Shown: piece by piece, positions 1-6,898 of the stretch
Layout of the letters: the number at the start of each line of letters is the position of its first letter
Position numbering within the stretch: position 1 is the first letter of the stretch
Origin: ANME-2 cluster archaeon
GTDB lineage: Archaea > Halobacteriota > Methanosarcinia > Methanosarcinales > Methanocomedenaceae
Direction: 5' to 3'
Length of the DNA: 10,291 bases
NCBI GenBank assembly: GCA_022353185.1
Contig: JAKRWB010000654.1
Location: forward strand, 1-10,291
Position numbers and translations under genes: made by a program
The notes under the pieces: generated by a model
The model's database searches: none
Seen by the model: only the letters and a program-made list of their open reading frames with translations
Told to the model about the DNA's origin: nothing

Positions 1-98
1 AATTATGCAGCTAATCAGATCAATTTATTAATCAAAGTTTATTTGATAAAAAATCCTTTGAAATCAAAGACTTCTCGACTAACTCAAAATTTCACTAC

Positions 99-136
99 GT
101 ATATATACATCCACAATCCTCGTAAGCCTCCGGAGG
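99..136 (+). promoter_or_regulatory. TATA box and Shine-Dalgarno for the platform protein gene
   Basis: An archaeal TATA-like box (gtatatatac, 99-108) lies 33 bases before the ATG at 142. A GGAGG ribosome binding site follows at 132-136 with 5 bases of spacing. Transcription would be expected to begin near 129, giving a very short leader that just includes the binding site. The 1-98 stretch is AT-rich and shows no gene. Promoter activity is inferred from position and composition only. Confidence 0.55.
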
Positions 137-141
137 ATTCC

Positions 142-2079
142 ATGACCGATAACTGGTACTCAACATCTTGTCGACATTCAGTGCAGTATTTTAGCTGGCT
201 GGTAGGCGACCTTGAGCGTTTCAAAAAAAAGAGCGAAATGTCGGTCAGCCAGGAATTCCTTGATAGTATCAATTTTTGCGGTCTTGAAATAGAACCCTAT
301 GAATCACATCTGTTGACAATAAGTGGCACCCTGCTATCCTTTCTGCTGCTACTCATAGTGGATGTATTACTCCTGCAGTTCACGATATTTAGCTCCAGCA
401 CAATTGCATTCATGGTCCTGACCACAGTGCTTATTCCAATTTTCGTGCTGGTTTACCTGAGCGAATACCCCAAGATTCATGCCCGGTTCCTGAAGATACA
501 TTCCCTGGGTGACATTCCGGAGATACTTTCCTACATCGTCATGAGCATGAAACTAGTATCCAACATGGAACGTGCCATCACCTTTGCCGCTACCAACTCT
601 GAGCGCCCCCTGGCCCGTGACCTGCGCAAACTCATCTGGGACATGCATGTCCGTGTGTACACAGGCATAGACGATGCCACAATAGCCTTTGCAAATCAGT
701 GGGGTAAGAACAGCGAATACTTCAAACGGGCACTGCACCTTGTGAGAAGCAGTACCAATGAGCCTGATGAGGCCCAGCGCGTTATTACGCTGAATAAAAG
801 CCTTGATATTGTACTTGAGGGGACCAGGCACATGATGGGAGGATTCGCAAACCGCCTTAAGACGCCTACATATATTCTGTATAGCATTTTCATTCTCATT
901 CCGCTGGCACTGGTGGCACTGCTGCCAGCCCTGACCATAGTGGGTGTACGGATAGATGCTGTTATCCTGATACTGCTCTATGACCTGATACTACCCCTGG
1001 CAACATTTGGTTATGCCGAATATATATTACTCCAGCGCCCGGCTACGTTCCCACCACCCCAGATTCGTGACTCCCACCCGCGCCTGGTGAACATCAAACG
1101 CACGAGGCGTGTGACATTGATAATTGCGTTGGTCACTGCAGTCATTATTGGGGCATCGGGGTACCTTTGGCTGGCATACGGCAATCCCTTCGGGCTTGTG
1201 AGTACCGGTGCCATGACCGGCTACATCCCACCTTCGTTCCCTTTGATATGGGGTGCCACGGCGTTTATCACCATATACGCCATCGGGGTCTATACTCCCT
1301 ACAAGAGTATCAGGGATGACATTAAGGAGATTGAATACCAGTTCGCTGATGCGCTGTTTGTCCTGGGCCGCCGTATCAGTGACGGACGCTCTCCTGAATG
1401 GGCTTTCATGCAGACTGCACAGACTATGAAAGGTACACGTATCGGGGATGCATTCCAGGATGTGGCAAATAACCTGTCACTGCTCAGGACAACACTGGTG
1501 GGCGCGATATTTGATAGTGAGTATGGAGCTTTTCGGAATATCTATTCAGAGCGGGTACATACTACTATGCGTTTGTTCACACAGAGCGTGTACAAAAGTC
1601 ACCAGGCAGCAGGTGTAGCTATCGTAAAACTGGCAGACCATCTAAAGGAACTGCAGGAAGTAGAGGAGAATATAAAGGGCTCACTGTATGACGTGACCTC
1701 GACAATGAAGTCCACTGCAACCATATTTGCACCGCTTATCGCCGGCGTCACCCTTGCACTTTCAGAGGTCATCCAGAAGATACTGCAAAACATTTCTCTT
1801 GAAGCCAGCAGGCTGCCGGAAGGTATGGGTGTTGCTTCCATAATGTCTGATGTGGGCGGTGGTATGCAACAGAGCATACCGCCAAACATTTTCATACTTG
1901 CTGTGGGTTTCTATATGATAGTGCTGGTCATTATTCTGGTACGGTTTGCCGGCGGTATTGAATACGGCGGGGATAAGGCACAGTTCATGTATGACCTGGG
2001 ACAGATACTGCCTGTTTCCATTATGGTTTTTACCATTTCGGTTGTTGTTAGCCGGGCACTTTTTACAGCAATTGTGTGA
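142..2079 (+). CDS. Type IV pilus/archaellum-type assembly platform protein, two fused T2SSF (FlaJ/TadC-like) domains
   Basis: This is a polytopic membrane platform protein of the FlaJ/TadC/GspF kind, which works with a cytoplasmic assembly ATPase to insert pilin-like subunits. Seen in the 645-residue product: two membrane helices near residues 57-108; a first cytoplasmic helical T2SSF domain at about 122-240 starting LGDIPEILSYIV; four helices between about 243 and 384; a second T2SSF domain at about 397-547 containing YQFADALFVLGRRISDGRSP; and two final helices near 583-605 and 622-645. Single-domain family members are about half this length, so this is a tandem fusion, a layout known in archaea. 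The ATG at 142 was chosen because GGAGG sits 5 bases upstream; an in-frame TTG at 43 would add 33 polar residues with no such signal. The pilin-like genes downstream support the assignment. No partner ATPase is in view, so whether the system makes pili, exports proteins or does something else is open. Confidence 0.85.
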   Translation: MTDNWYSTSCRHSVQYFSWLVGDLERFKKKSEMSVSQEFLDSINFCGLEIEPYESHLLTISGTLLSFLLLLIVDVLLLQFTIFSSSTIAFMVLTTVLIPIFVLVYLSEYPKIHARFLKIHSLGDIPEILSYIVMSMKLVSNMERAITFAATNSERPLARDLRKLIWDMHVRVYTGIDDATIAFANQWGKNSEYFKRALHLVRSSTNEPDEAQRVITLNKSLDIVLEGTRHMMGGFANRLKTPTYILYSIFILIPLALVALLPALTIVGVRIDAVILILLYDLILPLATFGYAEYILLQRPATFPPPQIRDSHPRLVNIKRTRRVTLIIALVTAVIIGASGYLWLAYGNPFGLVSTGAMTGYIPPSFPLIWGATAFITIYAIGVYTPYKSIRDDIKEIEYQFADALFVLGRRISDGRSPEWAFMQTAQTMKGTRIGDAFQDVANNLSLLRTTLVGAIFDSEYGAFRNIYSERVHTTMRLFTQSVYKSHQAAGVAIVKLADHLKELQEVEENIKGSLYDVTSTMKSTATIFAPLIAGVTLALSEVIQKILQNISLEASRLPEGMGVASIMSDVGGGMQQSIPPNIFILAVGFYMIVLVIILVRFAGGIEYGGDKAQFMYDLGQILPVSIMVFTISVVVSRALFTAIV

Positions 2080-2084
2080 AAAAA

Positions 2085-2102
2085 TTCGCAAACTTTAAAT
2101 AT
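2085..2102 (+). promoter_or_regulatory. TATA box (and purine/C-rich BRE-like stretch) for the first small pilin-like gene
   Basis: TTTAAATAT at 2094-2102, preceded by ttcgcaaac, lies 30 bases before the ATG at 2133. This is the usual archaeal distance for a short-leader transcript. It suggests that the two small pilin-like genes can be transcribed separately from the platform gene, which would help make subunits in excess. It also supports the ATG over the upstream GTG. Confidence 0.45.
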
Positions 2103-2132
2103 GTCACTGATGTCGCAGTAACTGGTACGAAA

Positions 2133-2579
2133 ATGGCAAAATCTAACAGATGTTTTATAAGAGACAATACTGGTATGGAATTACCTATCAATATTGTAGT
2201 GATGCTTGTGGTAGGTATGGTCGCATTGGCAGCATTGCTGGCCATCATCCCTGAGTCAAAGAAAAATCTGGTTGTTGAAGTGGATTCAGTGGATGGTAAT
2301 TCCGGTGTAACAGGGAACATTGCAAACGGTGTTCCTACTGATGTCGATATAGGTCTGACATTGTATGACCGTGATAACAATCCGGTGGAAGGAGCCAGTG
2401 TAATAATATCAGGCGGCGGCGGTCAGGGTTCTGCCAAGACCGATGCCAGTGGACAGGCGAATGTTACAGTTACAGATGTGTTCATCAGGGTCAACCAGGA
2501 CTCCATTGACCTCAAACTGGTTGCTAAAGCCAATGGTTTTTATGATTGTACCGATGAGTCTGCAATCCTCATAACCTGA
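2133..2579 (+). CDS. Small pilin-like protein with LP-motif N-terminus and Ig-like C-terminal domain (paralogue 1)
   Basis: The 148-residue product has a short basic/polar head ending in NTG (residues 12-14), then MELPINIVV and a hydrophobic helix to about residue 39. A glycine before a hydrophobic helix resembles a class III (prepilin-type) signal, but the canonical archaeal QxSxEY-like motif is absent, so cleavage by a prepilin peptidase is only possible. Residues about 65-148 are beta-rich, with NNPVEGASVIISGG and DLKLVAKANGFYD, a pattern like carboxypeptidase-regulatory/Ig-like domains. It is a paralogue of the next gene: both have VE(G/D)A(S/T)VII and LKLVAK(A/G)NGF.D. The start used has a TATA box 30 bases upstream. 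An alternative GTG at 2076 overlaps the preceding stop by 4 bases and would add 19 residues. The product is likely an outward-facing, membrane-tethered or polymerised subunit handled by the platform protein. No named family is recognised. Confidence 0.75.
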   Translation: MAKSNRCFIRDNTGMELPINIVVMLVVGMVALAALLAIIPESKKNLVVEVDSVDGNSGVTGNIANGVPTDVDIGLTLYDRDNNPVEGASVIISGGGGQGSAKTDASGQANVTVTDVFIRVNQDSIDLKLVAKANGFYDCTDESAILIT

Positions 2580-2581
2580 GT

Positions 2582-3016
2582 ATGCTTCGCGACGAGTCTG
2601 CAACTACGGGCCTGCCCATGCGCATGGTGGTCCTGACCATTGTCGGAATGGCCGGACTGGGTGCAATGATCATGTTTATCGGCGATGTGGAACTTGTTCC
2701 CAAAAGCATGCATGCTGATATTATCGGAATTGATAACAGTACTACGAGCAGTGTGTTGCACACCAACAGCGGTGTAAAAAATATAACTGTACAGGTCATT
2801 GATGTAGACGGCCAAGCAGTGGAAGACGCTACAGTAATAATCTACGGGCTTCACACATCCTGTGCCGGAATAACAGGTGTTGATGGGCGCACAGTGCTCA
2901 GTCTGGATACAGCTGCTATTAGCGTAAGCGGCGAAGGATACTTGAAATTAGTTGCCAAAGGGAATGGTTTTCTTGATGCAAAAAATGACTTTGCCCTGAA
3001 AGTAGTCTCAAGTTGA
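2582..3016 (+). CDS. Small pilin-like protein with LP-motif N-terminus and Ig-like C-terminal domain (paralogue 2)
   Basis: The product has 144 residues. The N-terminus MLRDESATTG is followed at residue 11 by LPMRMVVLTIVGMAGLGAM, one membrane helix to about residue 33. The beta-rich outer part (about 60-144) contains VQVIDVDGQAVEDATVIIYG and LKLVAKGNGFLD, aligning with the preceding gene throughout. The start codon is 2 bases after the preceding stop without a strong ribosome binding site, so translation is probably coupled and the two proteins may be made together. The glycine before the helix could be a prepilin-peptidase site, as in paralogue 1. Function as a surface or pilus subunit is inferred from structure and neighbours. 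The two genes look like a tandem duplication that has diverged substantially. Confidence 0.75.
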   Translation: MLRDESATTGLPMRMVVLTIVGMAGLGAMIMFIGDVELVPKSMHADIIGIDNSTTSSVLHTNSGVKNITVQVIDVDGQAVEDATVIIYGLHTSCAGITGVDGRTVLSLDTAAISVSGEGYLKLVAKGNGFLDAKNDFALKVVSS

Positions 3017-3034
3017 ACATGGTCATGTGTGTAT

Positions 3035-3706
3035 CTATGCTTTTTCAGGTTGCCTGTTTGACATTACGAACTTTATTATCACAGCTGCTGCAAATAACAC
3101 AGCCAATCCTATGGGATAATAAGTGGACCTTATGATTTCCCACTGGTCGGCCCATACCAGATAACCGGTGATAATAAGAGCAACAGACGCCACGACACCT
3201 GATAATTCTACAGGTACTTTGATGCTGCCAATGGTTATTTTGTTTATGTTCTCCTGGCGTTTAAGCCTGAGATTTACCTTTTCCAGCTCTTTTCCGAGGT
3301 CGGTGATTTCTGACTTGTGGTCGCAGCTAAGCGAATCTACCGATGTGGCTGTTTGGTCCCTCAGGTTTGTTTGCTGTTTGGTGAGAGCTTCTATTTTTTC
3401 ATTGATAGCCTGGATATCGTGCATGATTTCACTCAATGACTTATTTACCTGGCTCAGGTCGTTCGACTTTAACGTATCCAGTTCAAGTCGCATCTTATCC
3501 AGAAGTGCCTGCAACGTACTCATTTCACCATTGAGTTCTTCAATATCAATGTCTGTCCACTGGCCACTTTCAGGTTCCAGTAAAACTAAGTTTGATTCGG
3601 TCGTATTTCCAGACAATCTCCTTTCAATCGCACGCAGACGCCTATCAAGGCTCCGTAAGCTCTGGTCAAATGACTCTATTCTGCCGTTAATATCTGGTCT
3701 GTCCAT
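3035..3706 (-). CDS. Coiled-coil protein with two C-terminal membrane helices
   Basis: The function of this 223-residue protein is not recognised. Residues about 8-155 are charged and helical with heptad-like spacing (SFDQSLRSLDRRLRAIERRL near the start; DLGKELEKVNLRLKRQ near 140-155), indicating a long coiled coil. A polar break around residues 33-55 interrupts it. Two membrane helices follow at about 165-185 and 197-215, with a short basic tail. There is no signal peptide, so the coiled coil is probably cytoplasmic. The gene is on the opposite strand between two groups of pilin-like genes, convergent with paralogue 2 (18-base gap) and divergent from the large pilin-like gene, with which it shares a 78-base promoter region. 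This suggests co-regulation and perhaps a scaffolding role in the same surface system, but the evidence is positional. A chemotaxis-like signalling domain is not seen. Confidence 0.75.
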   Translation of the reverse strand: MDRPDINGRIESFDQSLRSLDRRLRAIERRLSGNTTESNLVLLEPESGQWTDIDIEELNGEMSTLQALLDKMRLELDTLKSNDLSQVNKSLSEIMHDIQAINEKIEALTKQQTNLRDQTATSVDSLSCDHKSEITDLGKELEKVNLRLKRQENINKITIGSIKVPVELSGVVASVALIITGYLVWADQWEIIRSTYYPIGLAVLFAAAVIIKFVMSNRQPEKA

Positions 3707-3784
3707 TTTGTCACTAATCCGGCAAGCTAAAATATCAAATCATATTTATGCGTTGTTATCTTTTAGCGGGGAGTGATGGGAAAA
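3707..3784. promoter_or_regulatory. Divergent promoter with near-palindromic TATA box
   Basis: The catatttatg box at 3741-3750 reads cataaatatg on the other strand, so it can serve as a TATA box in either direction. It ends 34 bases before the ATG at 3785 on the plus strand, and the same distance from the minus-strand ATG at 3706. On the plus strand, ggagtgat at 3770-3777 matches the archaeal anti-Shine-Dalgarno pattern 7 bases before the ATG at 3785. Dual use is inferred. Confidence 0.45.
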
Positions 3785-5047
3785 ATGTGGGACAATGAAC
3801 AGGGCATTGATACGGTTCCATTGAAACTGGTAGTCTACCTGATACTGGTCGGTGTCATAATTGCAATGGCAGCAATCGGCCTGAAAAATGCCGGACCCCC
3901 GATGGATGAAGCATTAATGCAACGGCAGATGGGTGAATTGAAGTCATCTTTCCAGCAGATGCAATCAGGATACGCCCGTGACCTGGTCGACCCTTATGCT
4001 CCCACAGGTAATATCAGGAACTTTGACTTGGTACTACCAGACAGTCTTGAATACATATGCTTTGGTGTGGACCCTGACCCCGACAACAACGGCATTCTCA
4101 CTGACACGCCGCCCGGACTTGAGACTGATGATGGCAACGTCATATATTACAAACTCACGGGCGGCAGCAAGACGTTGGTAAAACTTGATAGTTCAGTTCA
4201 TCTAAGAGAAGGCGTTTTTTCTGGTGGCCTATGGGCACCAAATGTAGTGGACGGGTTGCAGCAGGCCCTGGTAATAAGAGGAGGCAGCCAGTCAGTGACC
4301 TTTGAATTAGTATATAATAGGGGTGATGTCTACACCTTGTCCCACCTGACAGATGATGTGGATGCGTATATAAAACCTGACAACAGCGGAGGTCTCCAAA
4401 ATGGACTGCTGGTGTCAGTACAGCCGGATTCAGTGCCTGCCGATGGAGTGATGGCTGCCAGGGTCAGTGTACAGGTCATTGACAGCATGGGCATCAACAT
4501 ACAAGCAGAGGGTCGGGTTATCAACCTGAGCAGTTCATGCGGGAACCTGAGCGCAGACCAGATTATTACCAATTCCCATGGCAGCGGAAGCACAACCATA
4601 ACATCAAGGGAATTGGGACTATGTATGATTACTGCCCTCTCACCCGGCCTGCATAATGGCAGTGGTGAAGTTGCATTTACCCTGACGCCTGTGGTATTTG
4701 AGTTCAATAACTGGATTATGTCATCACCCGGGGGTGGTCCTGCTGATGAATTAAGTGCGGATTTTGAACTAAAACATGATGCGGTGTACAGCGTCACCTT
4801 GACGGGCAGGGGTACGGAGGCACACTGGCCCCTTATGCCGGATGAATGGGCAATTTGCAGAATTGAGATTGACAGTATGATAGTGGGAGATAAAGAAATA
4901 GCCAGCGCATCTAAAATAGATGTACCCTTTGGGAATGTGCTGTTGGGTGCAGGCAATCATTCCCTAAGGGTGACCATGACAAATGATTTCAATGTCCCTC
5001 TGCTGGGGGACAGGAATCTCTATGTTGCGACAGTTATGCTGTCCTGA
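3785..5047 (+). CDS. Large pilin-like surface protein with Big_1-like Ig domain and C-terminal CBM60-like sugar-binding domain
   Basis: The product has 420 residues. It starts MWDNEQG, then at residue 8 IDTVPLKLVVYLILVGVI, a single membrane helix to about residue 33, matching the N-terminal pattern of the two small pilin-like proteins. A globular part of unknown type covers about 60-200. Residues about 208-300 resemble bacterial Ig-like domain 1 (VSVQPDSVPADGVMAARVSV, then a GNLS.D strand and GSGSTTITS). Residues about 303-420 resemble calcium-dependent xylan-binding modules of CBM60/CBM36: RGT at 342-344, HWP, a VGDKE strand, GAGNHSLRVTMTND ending at 401 and GDRNLYV at 408-414. The conserved Asn/Asp at 400-401 and Asp409 would be the metal/ligand residues in that family. 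The likely role is an adhesin or special tip subunit of the pilus-like system. The start at 3785 fits the Shine-Dalgarno; ATG 3776 or GTG 3773 would add 3-4 residues. The gene converges with the zinc-finger gene, 2 bases apart. Confidence 0.75.
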   Translation: MWDNEQGIDTVPLKLVVYLILVGVIIAMAAIGLKNAGPPMDEALMQRQMGELKSSFQQMQSGYARDLVDPYAPTGNIRNFDLVLPDSLEYICFGVDPDPDNNGILTDTPPGLETDDGNVIYYKLTGGSKTLVKLDSSVHLREGVFSGGLWAPNVVDGLQQALVIRGGSQSVTFELVYNRGDVYTLSHLTDDVDAYIKPDNSGGLQNGLLVSVQPDSVPADGVMAARVSVQVIDSMGINIQAEGRVINLSSSCGNLSADQIITNSHGSGSTTITSRELGLCMITALSPGLHNGSGEVAFTLTPVVFEFNNWIMSSPGGGPADELSADFELKHDAVYSVTLTGRGTEAHWPLMPDEWAICRIEIDSMIVGDKEIASASKIDVPFGNVLLGAGNHSLRVTMTNDFNVPLLGDRNLYVATVMLS

Positions 5048-5049
5048 TA

Positions 5050-5547
5050 TTATTTGTGTGAGCGCTTGTGAGCAGCCAATCCGGCTTTGCTCTTCACGGT
5101 TTTACCGCATACGTCACATGTGAATTCAGGGTTTTCAGTCTCCTTTCCCATCTCCGCCCTGAGTTCTTTTTCGAGTTCAGCTTCTTTGTCCGAAACTTCT
5201 TCTTCTGCCTCTATCTCTTCTTCGGCTTCTATTTCTTTTTTGTCCTCTTCTTCAACTTTTTCTTCCCACTCATCTTCTTCTTCAGGCTTTTCTGATTCGG
5301 CCATCTCTTTTCCCATCTTGTAGTCATCCCATCCCATCCATGCAAGGATAAGACCTACAAAGAAGATACAGATGCCAAACATACCCAGCACAAAAAGAGC
5401 AAGTATCTTCCAGAAAGGAGTGAAGGTAATCAGGCCGGCCATAAATGAAGACAGAATTGGAATGTCAATAACATACCATGCAATACCTATTATAATCAGT
5501 ACAATTCCTACAATAAGATTAACGAGCGATTTATTAGAGTTCCCCAT
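5050..5547 (-). CDS. Small membrane protein with acidic linker and C-terminal C2H2 zinc finger
   Basis: The 165-residue protein has two membrane helices (about 8-26 and 48-70) joined by a short loop. A highly acidic Glu/Lys linker follows (about 75-141, coded by a CTT/TTC-rich tract on the plus strand). It ends in a classical C2H2 zinc finger at 142-165: C144-x2-C147-x12-H160-x3-H164. With no charged N-terminal extension and both helices in one hairpin, the linker and finger probably face the cytoplasm. Such fingers bind DNA, RNA or proteins; one finger alone is weak for specific DNA recognition, so a protein- or RNA-binding role is equally possible. The ATG at 5547 was chosen because aaggtga sits about 5 bases upstream and a TATA box about 32 bases upstream. 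An upstream in-frame ATG at 5610 would add 21 residues and would place both signals inside the coding region. Confidence 0.8.
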   Translation of the reverse strand: MGNSNKSLVNLIVGIVLIIIGIAWYVIDIPILSSFMAGLITFTPFWKILALFVLGMFGICIFFVGLILAWMGWDDYKMGKEMAESEKPEEEDEWEEKVEEEDKKEIEAEEEIEAEEEVSDKEAELEKELRAEMGKETENPEFTCDVCGKTVKSKAGLAAHKRSHK

Positions 5548-5552
5548 AGTAT

Positions 5553-5589
5553 TCACCTTATTACATGTACTTCTAAAGATATTTAAATG
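5553..5589 (-). promoter_or_regulatory. TATA box and Shine-Dalgarno of the zinc-finger membrane protein gene
   Basis: On the minus strand, catttaaatat (5589 to 5579) is a good TATA box and aaggtga (5559 to 5553) a good ribosome binding site ahead of the ATG at 5547. The arrangement predicts a transcript starting near 5559 with a very short leader. Confidence 0.5.
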
Positions 5590-5592
5590 TTT

Positions 5593-5609
5593 CCTGAAAA
5601 AAACAGGCA
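5593..5609 (-). terminator. Probable U-tract terminator of hisD
   Basis: Read on the minus strand, 15 bases beyond the hisD stop, cctg-ttttttt-cagg gives a run of seven U in the transcript (5603 to 5597) flanked by a four-base inverted repeat. Archaeal termination commonly uses such U-tracts. It also separates hisD from the zinc-finger gene promoter just beyond it. Confidence 0.45.
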
Positions 5610-5623
5610 CACCCGGGCTGATA

Positions 5624-6898
5624 TTAAGACAATCGTTTTCTCACAGCATCAGCATGTGCGCTCAACCCTTCAGCTTCAGCCAATGAGGTAATCGTACCCT
5701 CAAGTTTAGCCAATCCTTCCCTGCTCAGCTTCTGGATTGTGGACTTCTTTACAAAATGGTCCACATTGAGCCCGGAATAAATCCTGCCATACCCGGCAGT
5801 GGGTAGCACATGGTTGGTGCCGGAAGCATAGTCACCTGCCGAAACCGGAGTATATGGCCCGAGGAAGATAGAACCTGCATTAGTAATTTCCTCAAGTATC
5901 TTTCCGTCATCAGCTGTGATTATTTCAAGATGTTCAGGAGCAAACCTGTTGGAATAATCGATACAATCTTCAAGTGAATCCGCAACCAATATTGCCGCAT
6001 TTTCCAGTGACTGTTGTATAATTTCCTTTCGTTTGGCAGTCCCGGCCATCTCAAGCAGGCTGTCCTTCACCTTTACCGCCACATCTACTGATGTAGTAAC
6101 CAGCACAGATACGGCATTGGGGTCATGCTCAGCCTGGGCCAGCATATCAGCAGCAATGAAAAGGGGGTTTGCCGTGTCATCGGCTATAATAAGCACTTCA
6201 CTGGGCCCTGCAGGGAAATCAATCTCGCAGCGGTTCCTTACCATCATCTTGGCAGCCGTTACATACACGTTTCCCGGGCCCACTATCTTATCAACGGCAG
6301 GCACGGTTTCGGTGCCGTATGCCATGGCACCCACGGCCTGTACGCCGCCCACCTGGTAGACGTGGTCAGCCCCTGCAATGTGTGCCGCTGCCAGTGTGAG
6401 CGGATTTACCCCGTCTGGTCCGGGCGGGGTGCATATGACCACGTTCTTAACTCCTGCCACCTTTGCCGGTATTACGGTCATGAGCGCAGTGGATGGATAC
6501 ACTGCCCTGCCGCCAGGTACATACGCACCCACAACTGCCAGGGGTGTAGTCTTCTGCCCCAGCATGATGCCGGGTGAGGATTCCATGAACCACTGGGATT
6601 CTCCCAGCTGTGCCCTGTGGAACGCACGGATATTGTCGGCTGCGGTCCTGAGGTGCTCTAAAAGATTTGGTTTAACAGTATCAAGTGCTGCTTCTATTGT
6701 TCCACTATCCACTTCAATATCATCAATATCCGCCCCGTCAAACTGTTTCGTGTACTGCCTGAGAGCAGCATCGCCTTTGGTCTTGACATCCCCAAGGATG
6801 CTGGATACTGTTTCTGTAACGTCCTGTATCCCGCCTGCTCTGTCAAGCAAGCGCTGTGATTCCTGGACTGTGAGGTCATTGAGATGCTTGTGTATCAT
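5624..6898 (-). CDS. hisD: Histidinol dehydrogenase
   Basis: HisD catalyses the last two steps of histidine synthesis in the cytoplasm, oxidising L-histidinol via histidinaldehyde to L-histidine with two NAD+ and a zinc ion. The 424-residue length is normal. The sequence holds the family landmarks VGAYVPGGRAVYPST (about 123-137), QVGGVQAVGAMAYGT and the signature VDKIVGPGNVYVTAAK (about 202-217). The zinc ligands known from the E. coli enzyme are all present with a constant offset of four: Gln255, His258, Asp356 and His415. The catalytic pair is Glu322-His323 (in FAPEHLE), and the substrate-contacting His363 lies in SGTNHVLPT. It is therefore expected to be active. It is the only histidine gene in the window, so the pathway genes are scattered, as is usual in archaea. 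Its ATG overlaps the stop of the upstream ATPase remnant (ATGA) and no strong ribosome binding site is seen, so translation may be coupled to that remnant. Confidence 0.97.
   Translation of the reverse strand: MIHKHLNDLTVQESQRLLDRAGGIQDVTETVSSILGDVKTKGDAALRQYTKQFDGADIDDIEVDSGTIEAALDTVKPNLLEHLRTAADNIRAFHRAQLGESQWFMESSPGIMLGQKTTPLAVVGAYVPGGRAVYPSTALMTVIPAKVAGVKNVVICTPPGPDGVNPLTLAAAHIAGADHVYQVGGVQAVGAMAYGTETVPAVDKIVGPGNVYVTAAKMMVRNRCEIDFPAGPSEVLIIADDTANPLFIAADMLAQAEHDPNAVSVLVTTSVDVAVKVKDSLLEMAGTAKRKEIIQQSLENAAILVADSLEDCIDYSNRFAPEHLEIITADDGKILEEITNAGSIFLGPYTPVSAGDYASGTNHVLPTAGYGRIYSGLNVDHFVKKSTIQKLSREGLAKLEGTITSLAEAEGLSAHADAVRKRLS

Noticed and set aside
2076..2132. GTG start at 2076 for the first small pilin-like gene, overlapping the previous stop
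   Set aside because: There is no Shine-Dalgarno before it, it would put the TATA box at 2094-2102 inside the gene, and it would add 19 residues before the short head seen in the two related proteins. It is kept only as an alternative.
4330..4956. A 208-codon minus-strand frame inside the large pilin-like gene
   Set aside because: It lies wholly within a plus-strand gene that has recognisable Ig-like and CBM-like domains, and it shows no features of its own.
5068..5323. Plus-strand frames rich in Ser or Phe opposite the zinc-finger gene
   Set aside because: They are mirror images of the CTT/TTC-rich tract that codes the acidic linker on the minus strand.
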